A DNA stretch of 64,000 bases, taken from assembly GCA_027604185.1 (NCBI GenBank), contig JADGKB010000049.1, positions 1-64,000 on the forward strand. Reading direction: 5' to 3'. The position numbers and the translations under genes are program-made. The notes below the pieces were generated by a model. That model had not been told where the DNA came from. It did not search any database and saw only the letters and a program-made list of their open reading frames with translations. Below are positions 28,957 through 40,293 of this stretch, in pieces; positions within the stretch are counted from its first letter, which is position 1, and the number at the start of each line of letters is the position of its first letter. The DNA comes from Boothiomyces macroporosus. Lineage: Eukaryota; Chytridiomycota; Chytridiomycetes; Rhizophydiales; Terramycetaceae.

Positions 28957-31486
28957 ATGTCAAAACTTGACAGGGAGGACCACACCAAGCACAGGACAAA
29001 AGAGGACCATGACTTTGCCCTTCCAGAGATTGCAACTACTCCAAGAAAAACTACTCACGCAAACAAGAAAGGAACACTTACAGAATTTTTGGAAGAGCAA
29101 TCATCAAAAGCTCAAGTAAAAGGTAAAAAGGAGGACCCAAAGGTACCACAGAACGACATGAGTAGCACGCAGAGAGCTCCTACACCAATGCCAATGTGCA
29201 GGTCCCACAAGACAAAAGATGGTATCTCATCCAAACTATCAGCCCAAATACAATCATTTACAACATTCAAAGAAACAACAGAACATGATAAAGGTATTGA
29301 AAGAGCGGCACGAAAACTACAGGTAATAACTGTACTAATTTAGTCTATCAAAAAGAGTGCTGATGCAAGTAATGGCAGTATTGTATCAAGTGGTAATTTC
29401 AATTTAATCCAGACAACAGCACAGTACTGGATGTTTCTGAAGGAAAGTCTGTTCATTCCTCATTTGAGCGCCAAATAGAAACGATAGATACGAATGAGCC
29501 TTCTACCATTCAAATTTCCCAAAGTAAATCAAAAGTAGGTATTGCTAATCTAGAAACTTCGAAATCAGTCAATAACCAAAGTAATTAATACAGAGCATGA
29601 TGGCCAAATTCCACTAGTAAATATCAAGGAGGATTCCAAAGAAGAGACTAGCCTTCAAAATGATTTGCCATTGCAAAAAGACACCTCTTTCAAATCCATG
29701 AAAGAAGGGACTATGCCATTCCCCAGTGACTACGAAATAATACGTCAGCATTCAATATCTAAATCGCCAGTAAGAAGCCCTGTTTTGCGCAGAGAACCAA
29801 CTAATTCGGCAAATCCTATTCATGACGGCAATCAAAACACAAGACATTCTCTTGCTCCAGTACATTTAGATATTCTTCGACCAAGAAGGCATTCTGATCT
29901 AGATCCTTCCGCTAGAGAACGCATTAGTTTGACTTCAAACGAAAAGAAATCCGATCCTCATGTTTCTGGTATCACAAAGTCCTCAGATGGTTCATTCTCA
30001 CTCAAAACCCAAGTAAACACGCATGATCAAATAATGAAGAGACTAAGTGTTTTCAGGCCCGTTGAAGAACCTCATATACATGCCCATAACAATATCGAAA
30101 TTGTCATTCCAGTAGTGAAAAGGCCATTTACCAATAAAAGCAGGCGAAAGTGGAAAACAGTAGTACGAATTACAAGACTATTTACAAGACTGGTCAACTA
30201 TTACAAACTGATATCAAAGAAAAACTTTAAACGGATAATAGAAGCACCGATCAAGGATAGTGGTACATTGACCTACTTGCTAAAGACTCAAATAGTTACT
30301 CCTGCTGAAAACTATATAAAGGAAGTGGAGCATTTGCTTGGTGAACCACAATTCAAAAGGAGTCACGAATGTGTAGAAATGCTGGACAAGATCCTCTCAA
30401 TTAGAATGAGCGGGTTTGCAAAGTACCCATTAAAAGTACGGACATTCTTCTGTCAAGCTATGGTACTTGAGAAATTCCCAAAAGTATTTCGGATTAACAA
30501 AAGGATACGGTTATACTATACGAGGGACATATAGGCACATGCTTCTATTTTATACTCACAGGCCAAGTTGAGATAGTAAAGATGAATGAAAGGCATAAAT
30601 TCAGAGTACTTTTAGCTGACATAGTTGAACATGTGCAACCCTGGATCTGTGCTTGGTGAAAGATGTCTGATTTTCGATCAGGCAAAGAGAACTGCCACTG
30701 CTGCTACTACAACAGACACAAGTTTACTCCAAATCACAAAAGGTAACTGTTCTTTTACAAAGATGACTATATCAAAGTAACCTTAATTAATTCTAGTTTA
30801 TGGATGCGAGCGATAATAAGGACGTGATTGAACAGTTAAAATCTGCTTTAAGTGATTCTGGCTTGTTCAAAGGCTTTGAGCACATTTTAGAAAAGATGGT
30901 TCAAGCAAAGCAATTCAAGTTGCAGCATTTTGCAAAGAATGCTGTAATTCAAGAAGAGGGCGTTCAATGCCTTGATGTAAGTTGGATAATAGAGGGCAGT
31001 TGTAATGTAGTAAAACTGGTTCCGTTTGGTACCAAGATTGTCAATGGAAAGCAGTTACTATCAGAGTATATTCCTGGAAAGCACAAGCTGGAGAATGCAA
31101 CAGAGTTACCACTGGTTACTCAATCCCTTTCTGTGGGAGATTGGTTCCCTGTCATTCCAAACTTGGCTAAAGATCCTGGAGTAGTAAAGTATTTGGGAGC
31201 GGAAGTGTTTTCCAAACAGCCCTATTCCGAAATGTATGATAATTTGAGCGCTACTGATGAAAACTGCTTTAGCAAGATTGGAATAATAGCAACAAGCAAC
31301 ACTGTAACGCTGGCCTCTATGCAGATTAGTGATTTCATTTACAGTATACCCAAAGAAATTCTGTTCCGAATGGTAACTGAGCCAAAGATTGAGCAGTATG
31401 CAGTTGAATCCCTTTGCCAGCAGTACCTAGACCAGCAGCTGTGGCAAGTCCATAAGCAAATGACAATGGATGAATTCAAAAAGTAA
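28957..31486 (+). CDS. tandem CNB-fold protein (CNBD2-like), copy 4
   Basis: Eight exons, 28957-29322, 29344-29392, 29413-29534, 29554-30483, 30504-30605, 30625-30742, 30763-30776 (14 nt) and 30797-31486, give 796 residues; introns are 19-21 nt. A long disordered N-terminus precedes the helical block (LLGEPQFKRSHECVEMLDKILS, GFAKYPLKVRTFFCQ). The first CNB fold has DTVILYEGHIGTCFYFILTGQVEIVK and NPGSVLGERCLI...KRTATAATTT, the most cassette-like of the family (G-E...R-T-A-T). The second CNB fold has AVIQEEGVQCLDVSWIIEGSCNVVK. The start at 28957 (MSKLDRED) is preferred over a hydrophobic upstream extension. It is convergent with the MAPR gene, 10 bp apart. Confidence 0.8.
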
Positions 31487-31496
31487 TATATTGTAT

Positions 31497-31852
31497 TTAT
31501 TGAACCATTTTACCTACCACTGGGTATTTCTTTAGGTAGAATGCGAGCCATTTATCCAATACTTTCATCTACGTCAAATAAAGTTACCTCTTCTTCAGTC
31601 AGCTTTGAGTAATCAGCATAGCAGTCTTCCGGTTTAACAGAAGATTTTCCCAATGCATTGGAAGCATCCTTTCCAGCGAATACGGCATATCCTTTGCCTT
31701 CGTTGTAGTAGTCTTGTCTGGCAGAAGATACATCAAATACTAGATTAAGAAAAAGTACCGGTGCCTTTAATTGCCAAATACACTGGTAAATTCAAATCCA
31801 AGCCGTTGTACTTGGCCAATTCTTCTGGTGTGAAAGTTCTCTCGGTGGTCAT
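31497..31852 (-). CDS. cytochrome b5-like MAPR/Dap1 protein
   Basis: Three exons, 31852-31759, 31739-31588 and 31568-31497, with two 19-nt introns, give 105 residues. The sequence is a membrane-associated progesterone receptor (MAPR) domain: [33 protein letters not shown], then YAVFAGKDASNALGKSS and, after a short insert, LDKWLAFYLKKYPVVGKMV. Dap1/PGRMC proteins bind heme through a tyrosine (YY in SARQDYYNEGKGY) and support cytochrome P450 enzymes in sterol synthesis. The N-terminal membrane anchor of animal PGRMC1 is missing, as in some short fungal and plant forms. Confidence 0.9.
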
Positions 31853-32040
31853 TTTTGGAGAAAGAATTTGCTACACTGTGCTACCAACCAGCGATTCAAA
31901 TCAAAAACTCGACTACTGGCATAGAATCCAGCAGCAGCAACTACTTGGCTATTAGCGAACCAAATTAGATATAGACTAATAATAATACATCGAGTCCATT
32001 AAATTATAAACATAGCCAGTAACGCGCTTTCCTTATTTCC

Positions 32041-32253
32041 ATGTCTGACGCACATGAAAGCCTAAAAAAGATTATCGAGAAAAGAGCGTCCTCGTCAAAA
32101 CCTGAACAGAGCGGAATCAAATCGATATCGCAGCTCACGGGAAGAAAGTCAGTGAAACCCTCTCGTTTGGGGGAAAAGCCCCCAGCAAAACAAGTCCAGA
32201 CGTTTAAAGAATTTGTGGTTAATAAAGAAGCGAAACCCGAACTGTTAAACTAA
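32041..32253 (+). CDS. small lysine-rich hypothetical protein
   Basis: A 70-residue frame, MSDAHESLKKIIEKRASSSKPE..., with an N-terminal amphipathic helix, a K/S/P-rich middle and the end FKEFVVNKEAKPELLN. It has good codon character and a free-standing position with its own 5' spacer, but no recognised domain. It is probably a genuine small soluble protein. Confidence 0.5.
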   Translation: MSDAHESLKKIIEKRASSSKPEQSGIKSISQLTGRKSVKPSRLGEKPPAKQVQTFKEFVVNKEAKPELLN

Positions 32254-32346
32254 CGGGATAGCGGATAGAATTACTAGTACTTTTCTTACATAAGCGCCCG
32301 TAAAAAGAAAACGTGATTAAAGAGCAATTTTTCGTTTCATCTTTAA

Positions 32347-33250
32347 ATGCCATTCATTCCACCATCTTACAGTGACGTTGGTAAGCCAGCAAACGATCTC
32401 TTTGGAAAAGACTTCCCAGTCGGATCAGCCAAACTTGAAGTCAACACTACTACTCCAAACGGTATTAAATTCACTGTTAATGGAAACAAGGACAACAAGT
32501 CTGGTGCAATTGCTTCCGACATCAAGGCCAAATACACCGACAAATCCAAGGGCTTGACCTTTACTGAAACCTGGACCACTTCCAATGTCTTGGGTGCCCA
32601 GTTGGAATTGGTAGATTCCATTGCTCCTGGTGTTAAATTAGATCTTAATGCTTCCCTCTTGCCAGAAAAAGGGTAACTGGCTATTAATTATAGTACCAAG
32701 AATGCCAAAGCCGGTGTTGAATACAAGCAAGAATACGTATTCACTCGCTCTTCCCTCGACTTGTTCAAGGGTCCAACTCTCTTTGGTGATGCTGTTGTTG
32801 GCTCAAATGGATTCGTAGCTGGTGCTGATGTCGCTTATGATGTATCTGAAGCCAAAGTAACCAAGTACGGTGCTGTTTTAGGATACATTGCTCCATTGTA
32901 CTCTGTCTCCCTTTTGTCGTAATTTTATATTTGATTATAGCGCAAACAAGTTCACTTTGTTCACTGCTTCCTACCACCAAAAAGTCAACTCTGATGTTGA
33001 AGCTGGTGCTAGAGCCATCTGGAACAAGGCTTTGCCAAACTCCAATGTCAGCATTGAAGTCGGTACCAAAGTTGTTGTGGACAAGAATGCATTCTTCAAG
33101 GCAAAGATTGACAACCAAGGTCGTTTAGGATTAGGTTTCACCCACACTTTGAGAGACGGAATCAAATTCGCTGTCGGTGGTCTCTTTGACACCACCCGTT
33201 TGAATGCTGATGTTCACAAAGTTGGTTTACAATTGACTTTTGAAGGTTAA
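32347..33250 (+). CDS. mitochondrial porin (VDAC)
   Basis: Exons 32347-32672, 32694-32918 and 32941-33250, with introns of 21 and 22 nt, give 286 residues, the usual VDAC length. The start MPFIPPSYSDVGKPANDLFGKDF is the conserved N-terminal helix of eukaryotic porins. The alternating strands that follow include GLTFTETWTTSNVLGAQLEL, and the C-terminal strands LGLGFTHTLRDGIKFAVGG and KVGLQLTFEG match the porin signature and the mitochondrial sorting beta-signal. It forms the voltage-dependent anion channel of the outer mitochondrial membrane. Codon use is more GC-rich at third positions than in its neighbours, as expected for strong expression. Confidence 0.95.
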
Positions 33251-33326
33251 ATATAATACTTGAAGCTGTCAAAATCGCAAGAATATTTTTACGGGTTTTT
33301 TGTTTACACTTCTTTGTTTTCTTTCT

Positions 33327-36300
33327 ATGGCACCGCTACTGCAGAATATATTGATTAGTGGATTGAAACTGCCTCAGAAACAAGCAACGAGGCCAGTAAG
33401 AAGCGGGTCGCATGGAGAATATGATGCGAGACCATCGGCTAAACAGCCCAGTATCTCAACCACGCCCAGACAAGAACAAAAATCTGATTCTGATATTTTA
33501 CAATCAGTTAATAGTTCATTTGATAATGCAAAAGCGAATAAAAGGAAATCTAGATTAGGAACGACAGCTCATCTGGGGCCAAAAGTAGAAATATCAGATT
33601 TGGATAGGCTCAAAGAACTAAAAGCAGGATTGCTATCATGGTCTAGTCCAGCAGAGCCGAAAAAGGTATTTCTATTTTCATAAAGAATACCGGCCAATCC
33701 ACATACTTTGTTTTGAAAGATGGTTTTATGAACCAGTACGCGAATCAGGAGCAAGCGGAATCAGGCAACCCGCCAATGCAATCCATTTCCATCGCTAACG
33801 CTACATTATTCCTAAACGTACAAAAAAAAGAACTCAAAGTAATTCTGATTGAGGTTTAATTTACTAATACAGGACGAAATAGTTCATTTATTCGGTTGTG
33901 TAGATATAGACGAATTGAAATCATGGTACAAGCTTCTAATTTAGGGAGTCTGTAATTAAAAAAGTTGCTATTCAATGGGGTGCGGCTCAAAAAACGGATT
34001 TAGAGTATGAAATAGCAAAAATGAGAAAGCAGTTGGGTCAACTATGGGAAATGTGTGCCGAGGACGGAATAAATCCAAAGTTACAAAAGGAAAGACTAAT
34101 TTAATGGTAGAGAATCAATGATTTGACTGCTGAAATACAGGTCAAGGATTCATTGATGGCCGATGTAGTTGCAAGACAAGACGAATACAATCTAATGCAG
34201 TTACATGAAAGAATGAAGAATCGTAAAGCTGATTTGTTTCCTGATGTTCAACCTGAACTTGAGCCTGAGCCTGAACAAGATAATGATTCTGATGATAATA
34301 TTCGTCGTCGAGTACTTTATTCTAAAAATAGAGCGAAGAAGAAGAATTTATGACTCCTCTTAGCGGATTTCCTAGAGACCCTGAAGATATTGATAATGAA
34401 GTTGACTTGCCTGGCGAATCACCGGATTTAAAGTATTGCGATTCACCAGGCAACGTAGTACAATTGAATGATGCAAAAGCAAGTGTTGGATCTCCAAATG
34501 TGGATAATATATTGGATCACTATGAAAGCACCAGTTCTATCAAAAGAAAATCTCAAATGAAAGAAGAAATACTCAAAGACTCTGTTAGCGATTCGCAAAA
34601 AGGGTCTAGTGAGGTTGTAAGCTCAATGACTCAAAACTTTTCCAATTTGACTGGCTCCTTGTCAAGTTTGGCTGGTAATTTAACAACCAATGTGCAACCA
34701 TCCAGTGTTTTCAGCTTGTTTTCAAGCGTGCTAAAATCATCAGCGTCCAACATGTCGATAAACATCATGAACACTCCGGGGCCAGCATTAGACGAGTCTC
34801 GAAGAGTATCTTTGGCAAGCAACTCGTCCCGTAAAGAGTCTATTCAAATTGAAGGACGAGATGCGAAAAAATTGTCGGAAATCCATGAAAATAATCGAAA
34901 TATTTCATTGTCGTTTCAGAATATTATTCACAAGAGAGATAAATCTGGTGGAAGTACTGCAACTGGATTACCTGGTAATAGGAAAAGTTCTTTGCCTGTT
35001 TCTTTAGTACCAACTAGAAGCAGATCAAATTCAATTACGACATCAGATAATGTACAGGTAAAGGGCGAAGGAAAAGAACAGCCTTTGGTTGTTGCTGAAC
35101 AAAGTGAATCTGCAATCACCCCAAAAGTTCAAGAAATAGGAAATGCCGAACCGTCTCAAGCTACTGTGGAAACACCAGACACAGAGCATGCCTACATTCT
35201 TCCACAAAACGATCTGCAAAAGATAAATGAAACTGGAACTGCTGAAAATGAAGGATCAATTCTGACGCTTGCGCCAGTGCTTTCCCAAAGCAATAGATCG
35301 TCATACCAGAAAGGAAATCTCAGTAAAAGAGAATCAATCGGTTCTGGGGAAAGGATTGTAATATCTGATCCGAAATTCAAGCGCGAATCAATGCAGAAAT
35401 ATGATAATACCCCTGAAGAGCCTGAAATGCCCTCAAATAAAAGGATTTCAAGTCAAAGCAACAAAGATAGGACTTCTGTGGGGTTACAAGCTGCACCGCA
35501 ATTGCCACAAGAGAAAAGGCAATCACTTGGACAAGGAAAGGCGACAAACATATTACTGAAAAGTACTTCTATTCACCAAAGTAGAGAAAAGGGTCTTAAC
35601 GGGATTGCAGCAGCTCCAGTTTTACCGCAATCGAAAAACAGCTCTGCTAAAAGCAGCAGAGAAGGTGTGAATATCACAGAGTCTGTTTATTCCAACAAGA
35701 GAATTTCATTACAGAACAGCAAAGATAGAGGGTCATATTCTAATTTGACTCCTAAAAAGGCACTATCCGTCCAAACCTTGCCGCAATCAGAGGAAGATCC
35801 AACTATTTCTGGCGAAAACGTTGCACCTACTCTCCTCATGAAGAAAAAACTTTCTATAAATCAAAGTAAGGAGAAAGATTTAGATTCCGTTCCAAATTCT
35901 CCTGCTCCTGTGCTGGTAAAAGGACAGTCTGCAAGCAACAGTGCTGAAGGAATAAACAGGAATGAATTCCAACGAGAGACATCAGTAAGAAACAGACCAC
36001 TGTCAAATCAAAGTAGAGAGAAAGGGTTAGATCTAAATAACCTACCAGTGGCACCAGTGATTCCACTACAAAAAGAACCATCTACTCGGCAAAGCAATGA
36101 AAAAGTGGATGAAAGCAGTTCTTCGCCTGTAACTGCAGATAGAAAGCTCTCATTCAAGAATTTAAAATTGTCTAGAGAAAATATAAACAAAATTCTACTG
36201 CAAAAATCCTCAATTGATGATCTACCTGGTGCTTCTTTAGTAGTTGATAGTTTGGTAGCTGGTGTTGATTCACTGCAAGAACAACCACAGCAAGTGGGTG

Positions 36301-37835
36301 TTTCAGAATCGCCAGTCATTGTGGTAAGTGGGTCAGTTGGTGCTCAAAACGAGCTTGTTGTGATTAAAGAAGTTTCATCAACAGAAATTAGTGAAACGGG
36401 ATCTACTCGTGTAAGCCAGACAAGTTATTCGGTCGCTAATAGACCAAGTTATGCAATGGCACCTAATCTCACCGTTCCAAGTCATCCTGCCAAGAAGCAG
36501 TCGGTGGAAATGTCATCTGAAGATAATGATCGTAAAAACTTGGAAACACAGCAGTCATCGAATGATAGGGTAGCATCAGTAGAATTGCAAGCTCCAGTGC
36601 TTGGTGATTCTGAAAAAATTGAAGCATCACAGATCACTCCTCCTAGTGATGTTTTCGATGAAACTGCAGCAGTTCTCAATATATCCCACAGTAGAAGACC
36701 ATCAGCGGAAACAAGAACAACTACATTAACTCATAGTCGTAAAGCGTCAGCCGAGCTTCAAGCACCAATCTTAACGCATAGCAGGAGACCGTCTGCGGAT
36801 CAGGAAAGGGTGTCTTCAAGCAGACGCCCATCAACAGATACCAGAACAATCACACTTTCCCATAGCAGGAAACCCTCTGCTGATATTCAAGCTCCAGTTT
36901 TATCTCATAGCAGAAAACCATCCTCTGAACAAATTCCTGGAATTCAAAGTGGTAAAAGGCCATCCATAGATCCAACAACTATTGTTCTCAATCATAGCAG
37001 AATTGGTTCAGCTGATAATCAAGCTCCAGTTTTGATTCATAGTAGAATGCAATCTACAGAGCAACCAGCCTCAAGCATACTAAGGCATCCAAGTCTTCCA
37101 GTAGAAGATTCAGTAAGAAGTTCGTCTTCTGAAAAGGAGATCAACATTCCCCCTCCCGCACCTATACTTGCTTCTGGAAAAAGATTGTCAAAACAAATTA
37201 CATCAAGTTCAGATAAAATGTCTACTGGAGAAATTTCAGGATCATCTGAAATCAAAACAACTTCCGATGGCAAACCACCAGCCCCTATCTTGCTCAAAAT
37301 GCAAGCTCCAGTGCTAAGTAGAGATCGCTCATCCAAGATTAATATTACCAAAACACCTTCAAGTGGAGAGGTGAAGGTTGCTGCTCCTATTCTTCCAAAG
37401 AAGCAGAATGAAGAGACAGCGAGGCAAAATTCGCAAGAGCTCCCAGCTGCCCCAGTTTTAGGGAAAATACAATTGGGCAACATAAAGCTACCTGCTGCAC
37501 CAATTTTGAACTCGCCCATGCCTGAAACTCCAAAAAGTCCATTTGTAGATCAAGCAAAAAAAGCACCTGTGTTATCGTCCCAAGAAAGTGCCGCTCTAGA
37601 GCTACCAAAGAAAGTAGTAATAAGTGACCAAGCCCAGAAAGCCCCAGTGTTGAACATAAAGAAACCTGCAAGTCTACCATCAACGGATAATACATCTGCA
37701 CCAAAGTTACCGGATGCACCAAAGCTTACCCAAAAACTCACCATTCCAGCTTCTGTGCTAGCTCCCAAATTAGCACCAAAGCTTGTGCCCAAAGAAACCA
37801 GCCAAGATAGCGCGAATTCGAAACAAGAAACATAA
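33327..37835 (+). CDS. giant PH-domain protein with AP[VI]L and R-x-x-S repeats
   Basis: Exons 33327-33665, 33686-33853, 33873-33925, 33945 to about 34089, about 34111-34311, and 34332-37835 give about 1,470 residues. A disordered start is followed by a PH-like domain (NTGQSTYFVLKDGFMNQY, LFLNVQKKELKVILI, VHLFGCVDIDELKSWWESV) and a coiled coil (RINDLTAEIQVKDSLMADVV). About 1,160 disordered residues follow, with roughly 18 copies of an AP[VI]L tetrapeptide and a cluster of HSR(R/K)PSA repeats. The 20-nt intron at 34312-34331 joins what otherwise look like two genes overlapping by ATGA. The intron near 34080-34112 is unclear: either a 21-nt unit starting GA (34090) or 33 nt starting GT (34080). 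It may be a membrane-recruited scaffold. Confidence 0.7.
36680..37070 (+). repeat. HSR[RK]xSA / QAP[VI]L protein repeat block
   Basis: Imperfect coding repeats in the PH protein: SHSRRPSAE, THSRKASAE, THSRRPSAD, SSRRPSTD, SHSRKPSAD and SHSRKPSSE, alternating with QAPILTHS, QAPVLSHS and QAPVLIHS. Each R-R/K-x-S is a basophilic (PKA-type) kinase consensus. Confidence 0.75.
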
Positions 37836-37963
37836 GTCTTAATGAAATTATTTCTCCATCTTCCATATTTTGCCTCCCTTAATTTGTGGGAGGCGCCCAC
37901 TTCCTTTTTTGTGAATTAAGAGTTTGAAACCGATTATGGAAAATTTAGAATATTTTCGAAACA

Positions 37964-40138
37964 ATGGGTGATTCCAATACGATACGGCAGCGCAACGGGA
38001 CTTTATCAGAGGCGAATTTAGTCCACACATCGTCCAGATCGATCCCTCCTGTGACGTATGTACTGTCTGAACCACAGCAATCCCAACAAAACACTCAACC
38101 TAGAGAATCACTATCTGATATCGAGGAGGAAGTGACTGAGCGAGACGGATTTATTACTAGAATTTTCAAGCTTAGAGGGTTTGTTTCATTTATCTTTCTC
38201 CTGGTTTTTGGAACTGCGATTTTGATTTCTCCAACAGTGAACATTGTTAGGACTGATCCAAACGCATGGATAGACTTTCAACAAAATACCACTGCATTAA
38301 CCTCCCAGACCCCTAATCAAATAGTTGTCGTTTGGTACGTGGAACTAACAGTAGGTCGGTTTTCCTTTCCGTATCATGGATTATATTCTTGGGGACCTGG
38401 TTCACCTTGCTTTCACTACCCGTATTTACAATCGAAGTTATTGAGCGATTTTATGGAACATGCAGCGAACAAACTAGGCAAACGCTAGCTTATATACCGG
38501 AATTGCAAGTTTGGCTTTCATTGATGATTTGGGCAATCGGAAGTGTTCTTGCGTTTAGGATTATATTTCTTCAGCTTGTTCAAGTCAATCCATGGGAGAA
38601 CATATTCAGCTTTTTCTTGTGTGGAATGATATTCACGATCGTACTGTTCTTCCAAAGACTTTTTGTTCAAAAAATTGCTTTTGACTTTCACAAGTAACGG
38701 GCTTTAATGGTAGGGTCGCGTATGAAGAGCGCATGTCTCAATCTCGAAAGGCAATTGACATTATTGAGCATTTGCGTGGTGCTTTAGTTGGAAACACGAA
38801 TCTATTCGGCGATCTATTTGAAAGTGAGAAAAACGATATGAAAATTCCTGATCCTGTTAGTGGAGAAGATGAACATGTTGGTAAAGATGATATGCCTCAA
38901 GATCAAGAACCTCCACCTCGACAAAGAAAATCTGTATTCAGTTGGTTCTCGAAAAATCAGCAACAACCTATTCCGCAAGATCGCAATAGTATAGAAATCA
39001 AGGTGGAAGAAGGCGACTCGCTTACTCGAACATTGTCGCAGAAAAGCAAAGTCCCAACAGGTAGCAGAACTGCCAAGAGAAAGACTTTATCGAAAGAAGC
39101 TAAAGGAAACTCATTCTTAACTTGGGATCAATTTAAATCGGCTCTAAAGATTGGCGGCCTCGGGGCAAAAAAGTCAAAAGGCATGGATCTGTTGTCAGAC
39201 AGACATGCAACCTTTTTGTCTGAAAAGCTTTTCGGAGTATTAAGAAGCCCAGATACTAATGAAATATCTGTTGGCTCTTTCTTTGCTTACTTTGATCAGG
39301 AAGAACAGGCAAAATCAGCATTTGCACTGTTTGACAAGGATGGAAATGGCAGTATTAACCAAATGGAGCTTAAATGGGCCATTCTTCGAATCTACAGGGA
39401 AAGACGCAACTTGATGAAATCACTAAGGGATCTATCTAGTGCTCTTGGAACCTTGAATGACTTGTTGTACGGGTTCTCTATTATTTTATCCCTTTTGCTC
39501 TCCTTACCAGTGTTTGGCATTCCTATCACTACGATAGTGCCATTTTCCACGATTTTGGTCGGTCTTTCATTCATGTTTGGTGGAACAGCCAAGGTAACCT
39601 TTGACTCTATTATATTTATATTTGCAGTACATCCGTACGACGTGGGAGACAGAGTTTTTATTGACGGTAACAATTATGTTGTGGAGGAATTCAATATTCT
39701 CACTACAACCTTCACAATTGACGGACAAAAGATTTACATACCTAATGGTAACTTTTTTAATTTACATTAGCTGTCTTGAATGGAAAAACCATCATCAATG
39801 TTCGACGATCGACAGATATGTCTGATTATATAACTATCAAGGTTGATTTCAACACACCTGAATCCAAACTAAAAGAGCTACAGGCTAAAATGATTGAGTT
39901 TACCACCGCGCAATCCCGAAACTTCCGCCCTACTTGCTCGATGGATTTCATGGACATGTCTTCCTCAGGTATGATTACCCTGAGATTCTCTGTTGATTTC
40001 AAAGGCAACTGGCAGGATGGAGCTAGGAGATGGGGAAGAAGAACCGCTTTCCTGTTTGAACTAAAGAGACAGTTGGAAAACCACGGAATTTGCTTCGAAA
40101 TGCCGGTTCAACCAGTTCGTATGATTGAACGAGAATAA
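37964..40138 (+). CDS. MscS-family mechanosensitive channel with EF hand
   Basis: Exons 37964-38334, 38355-38693, 38714-39747 and 39771-40138, with introns of 20, 20 and 23 nt, give 703 residues. Several N-terminal transmembrane helices are followed by a cytosolic stretch, an EF hand (FDKDGNGSINQMEL, all calcium ligands present), and the MscS core. The core has the pore helix (FGGTAKVTFDSIIFIFAVHPYDVGDRVFIDG) and the upper beta domain (NNYVVEEFNILTTTFTIDGQKIYIPNAVLNGK). This is the fungal Msy1/Msy2 layout; those channels sit in ER membranes and link osmotic stress to calcium. The long serine- and lysine-rich loop before the EF hand is variable in the family. Confidence 0.9.
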
Positions 40139-40293
40139 ATTATCGTCATGTATTTCTCTTACTGTTCGGAAGTATTGATATTGGATGGTTTCTAAGCAGT
40201 AGTGGTATCGCCCTGGCAGTATTGCTAGTATCCCACTCATGGTTGGGATCTCTTAAAACTGCGTGACTATTTTGCCATTTCAACACCCAATCC

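Noticed and set aside
33839..33872. A fourth double intron (15 + 19 nt) in the PH protein
   Set aside because: The first 15 nt read through as VILIE in frame and extend a beta strand of the PH domain, so a single 19-nt intron at 33854-33872 suffices.
34345..34353. Two genes overlapping by ATGA, bacterial style
   Set aside because: A 20-nt intron at 34312-34331 fuses them into one continuous protein.
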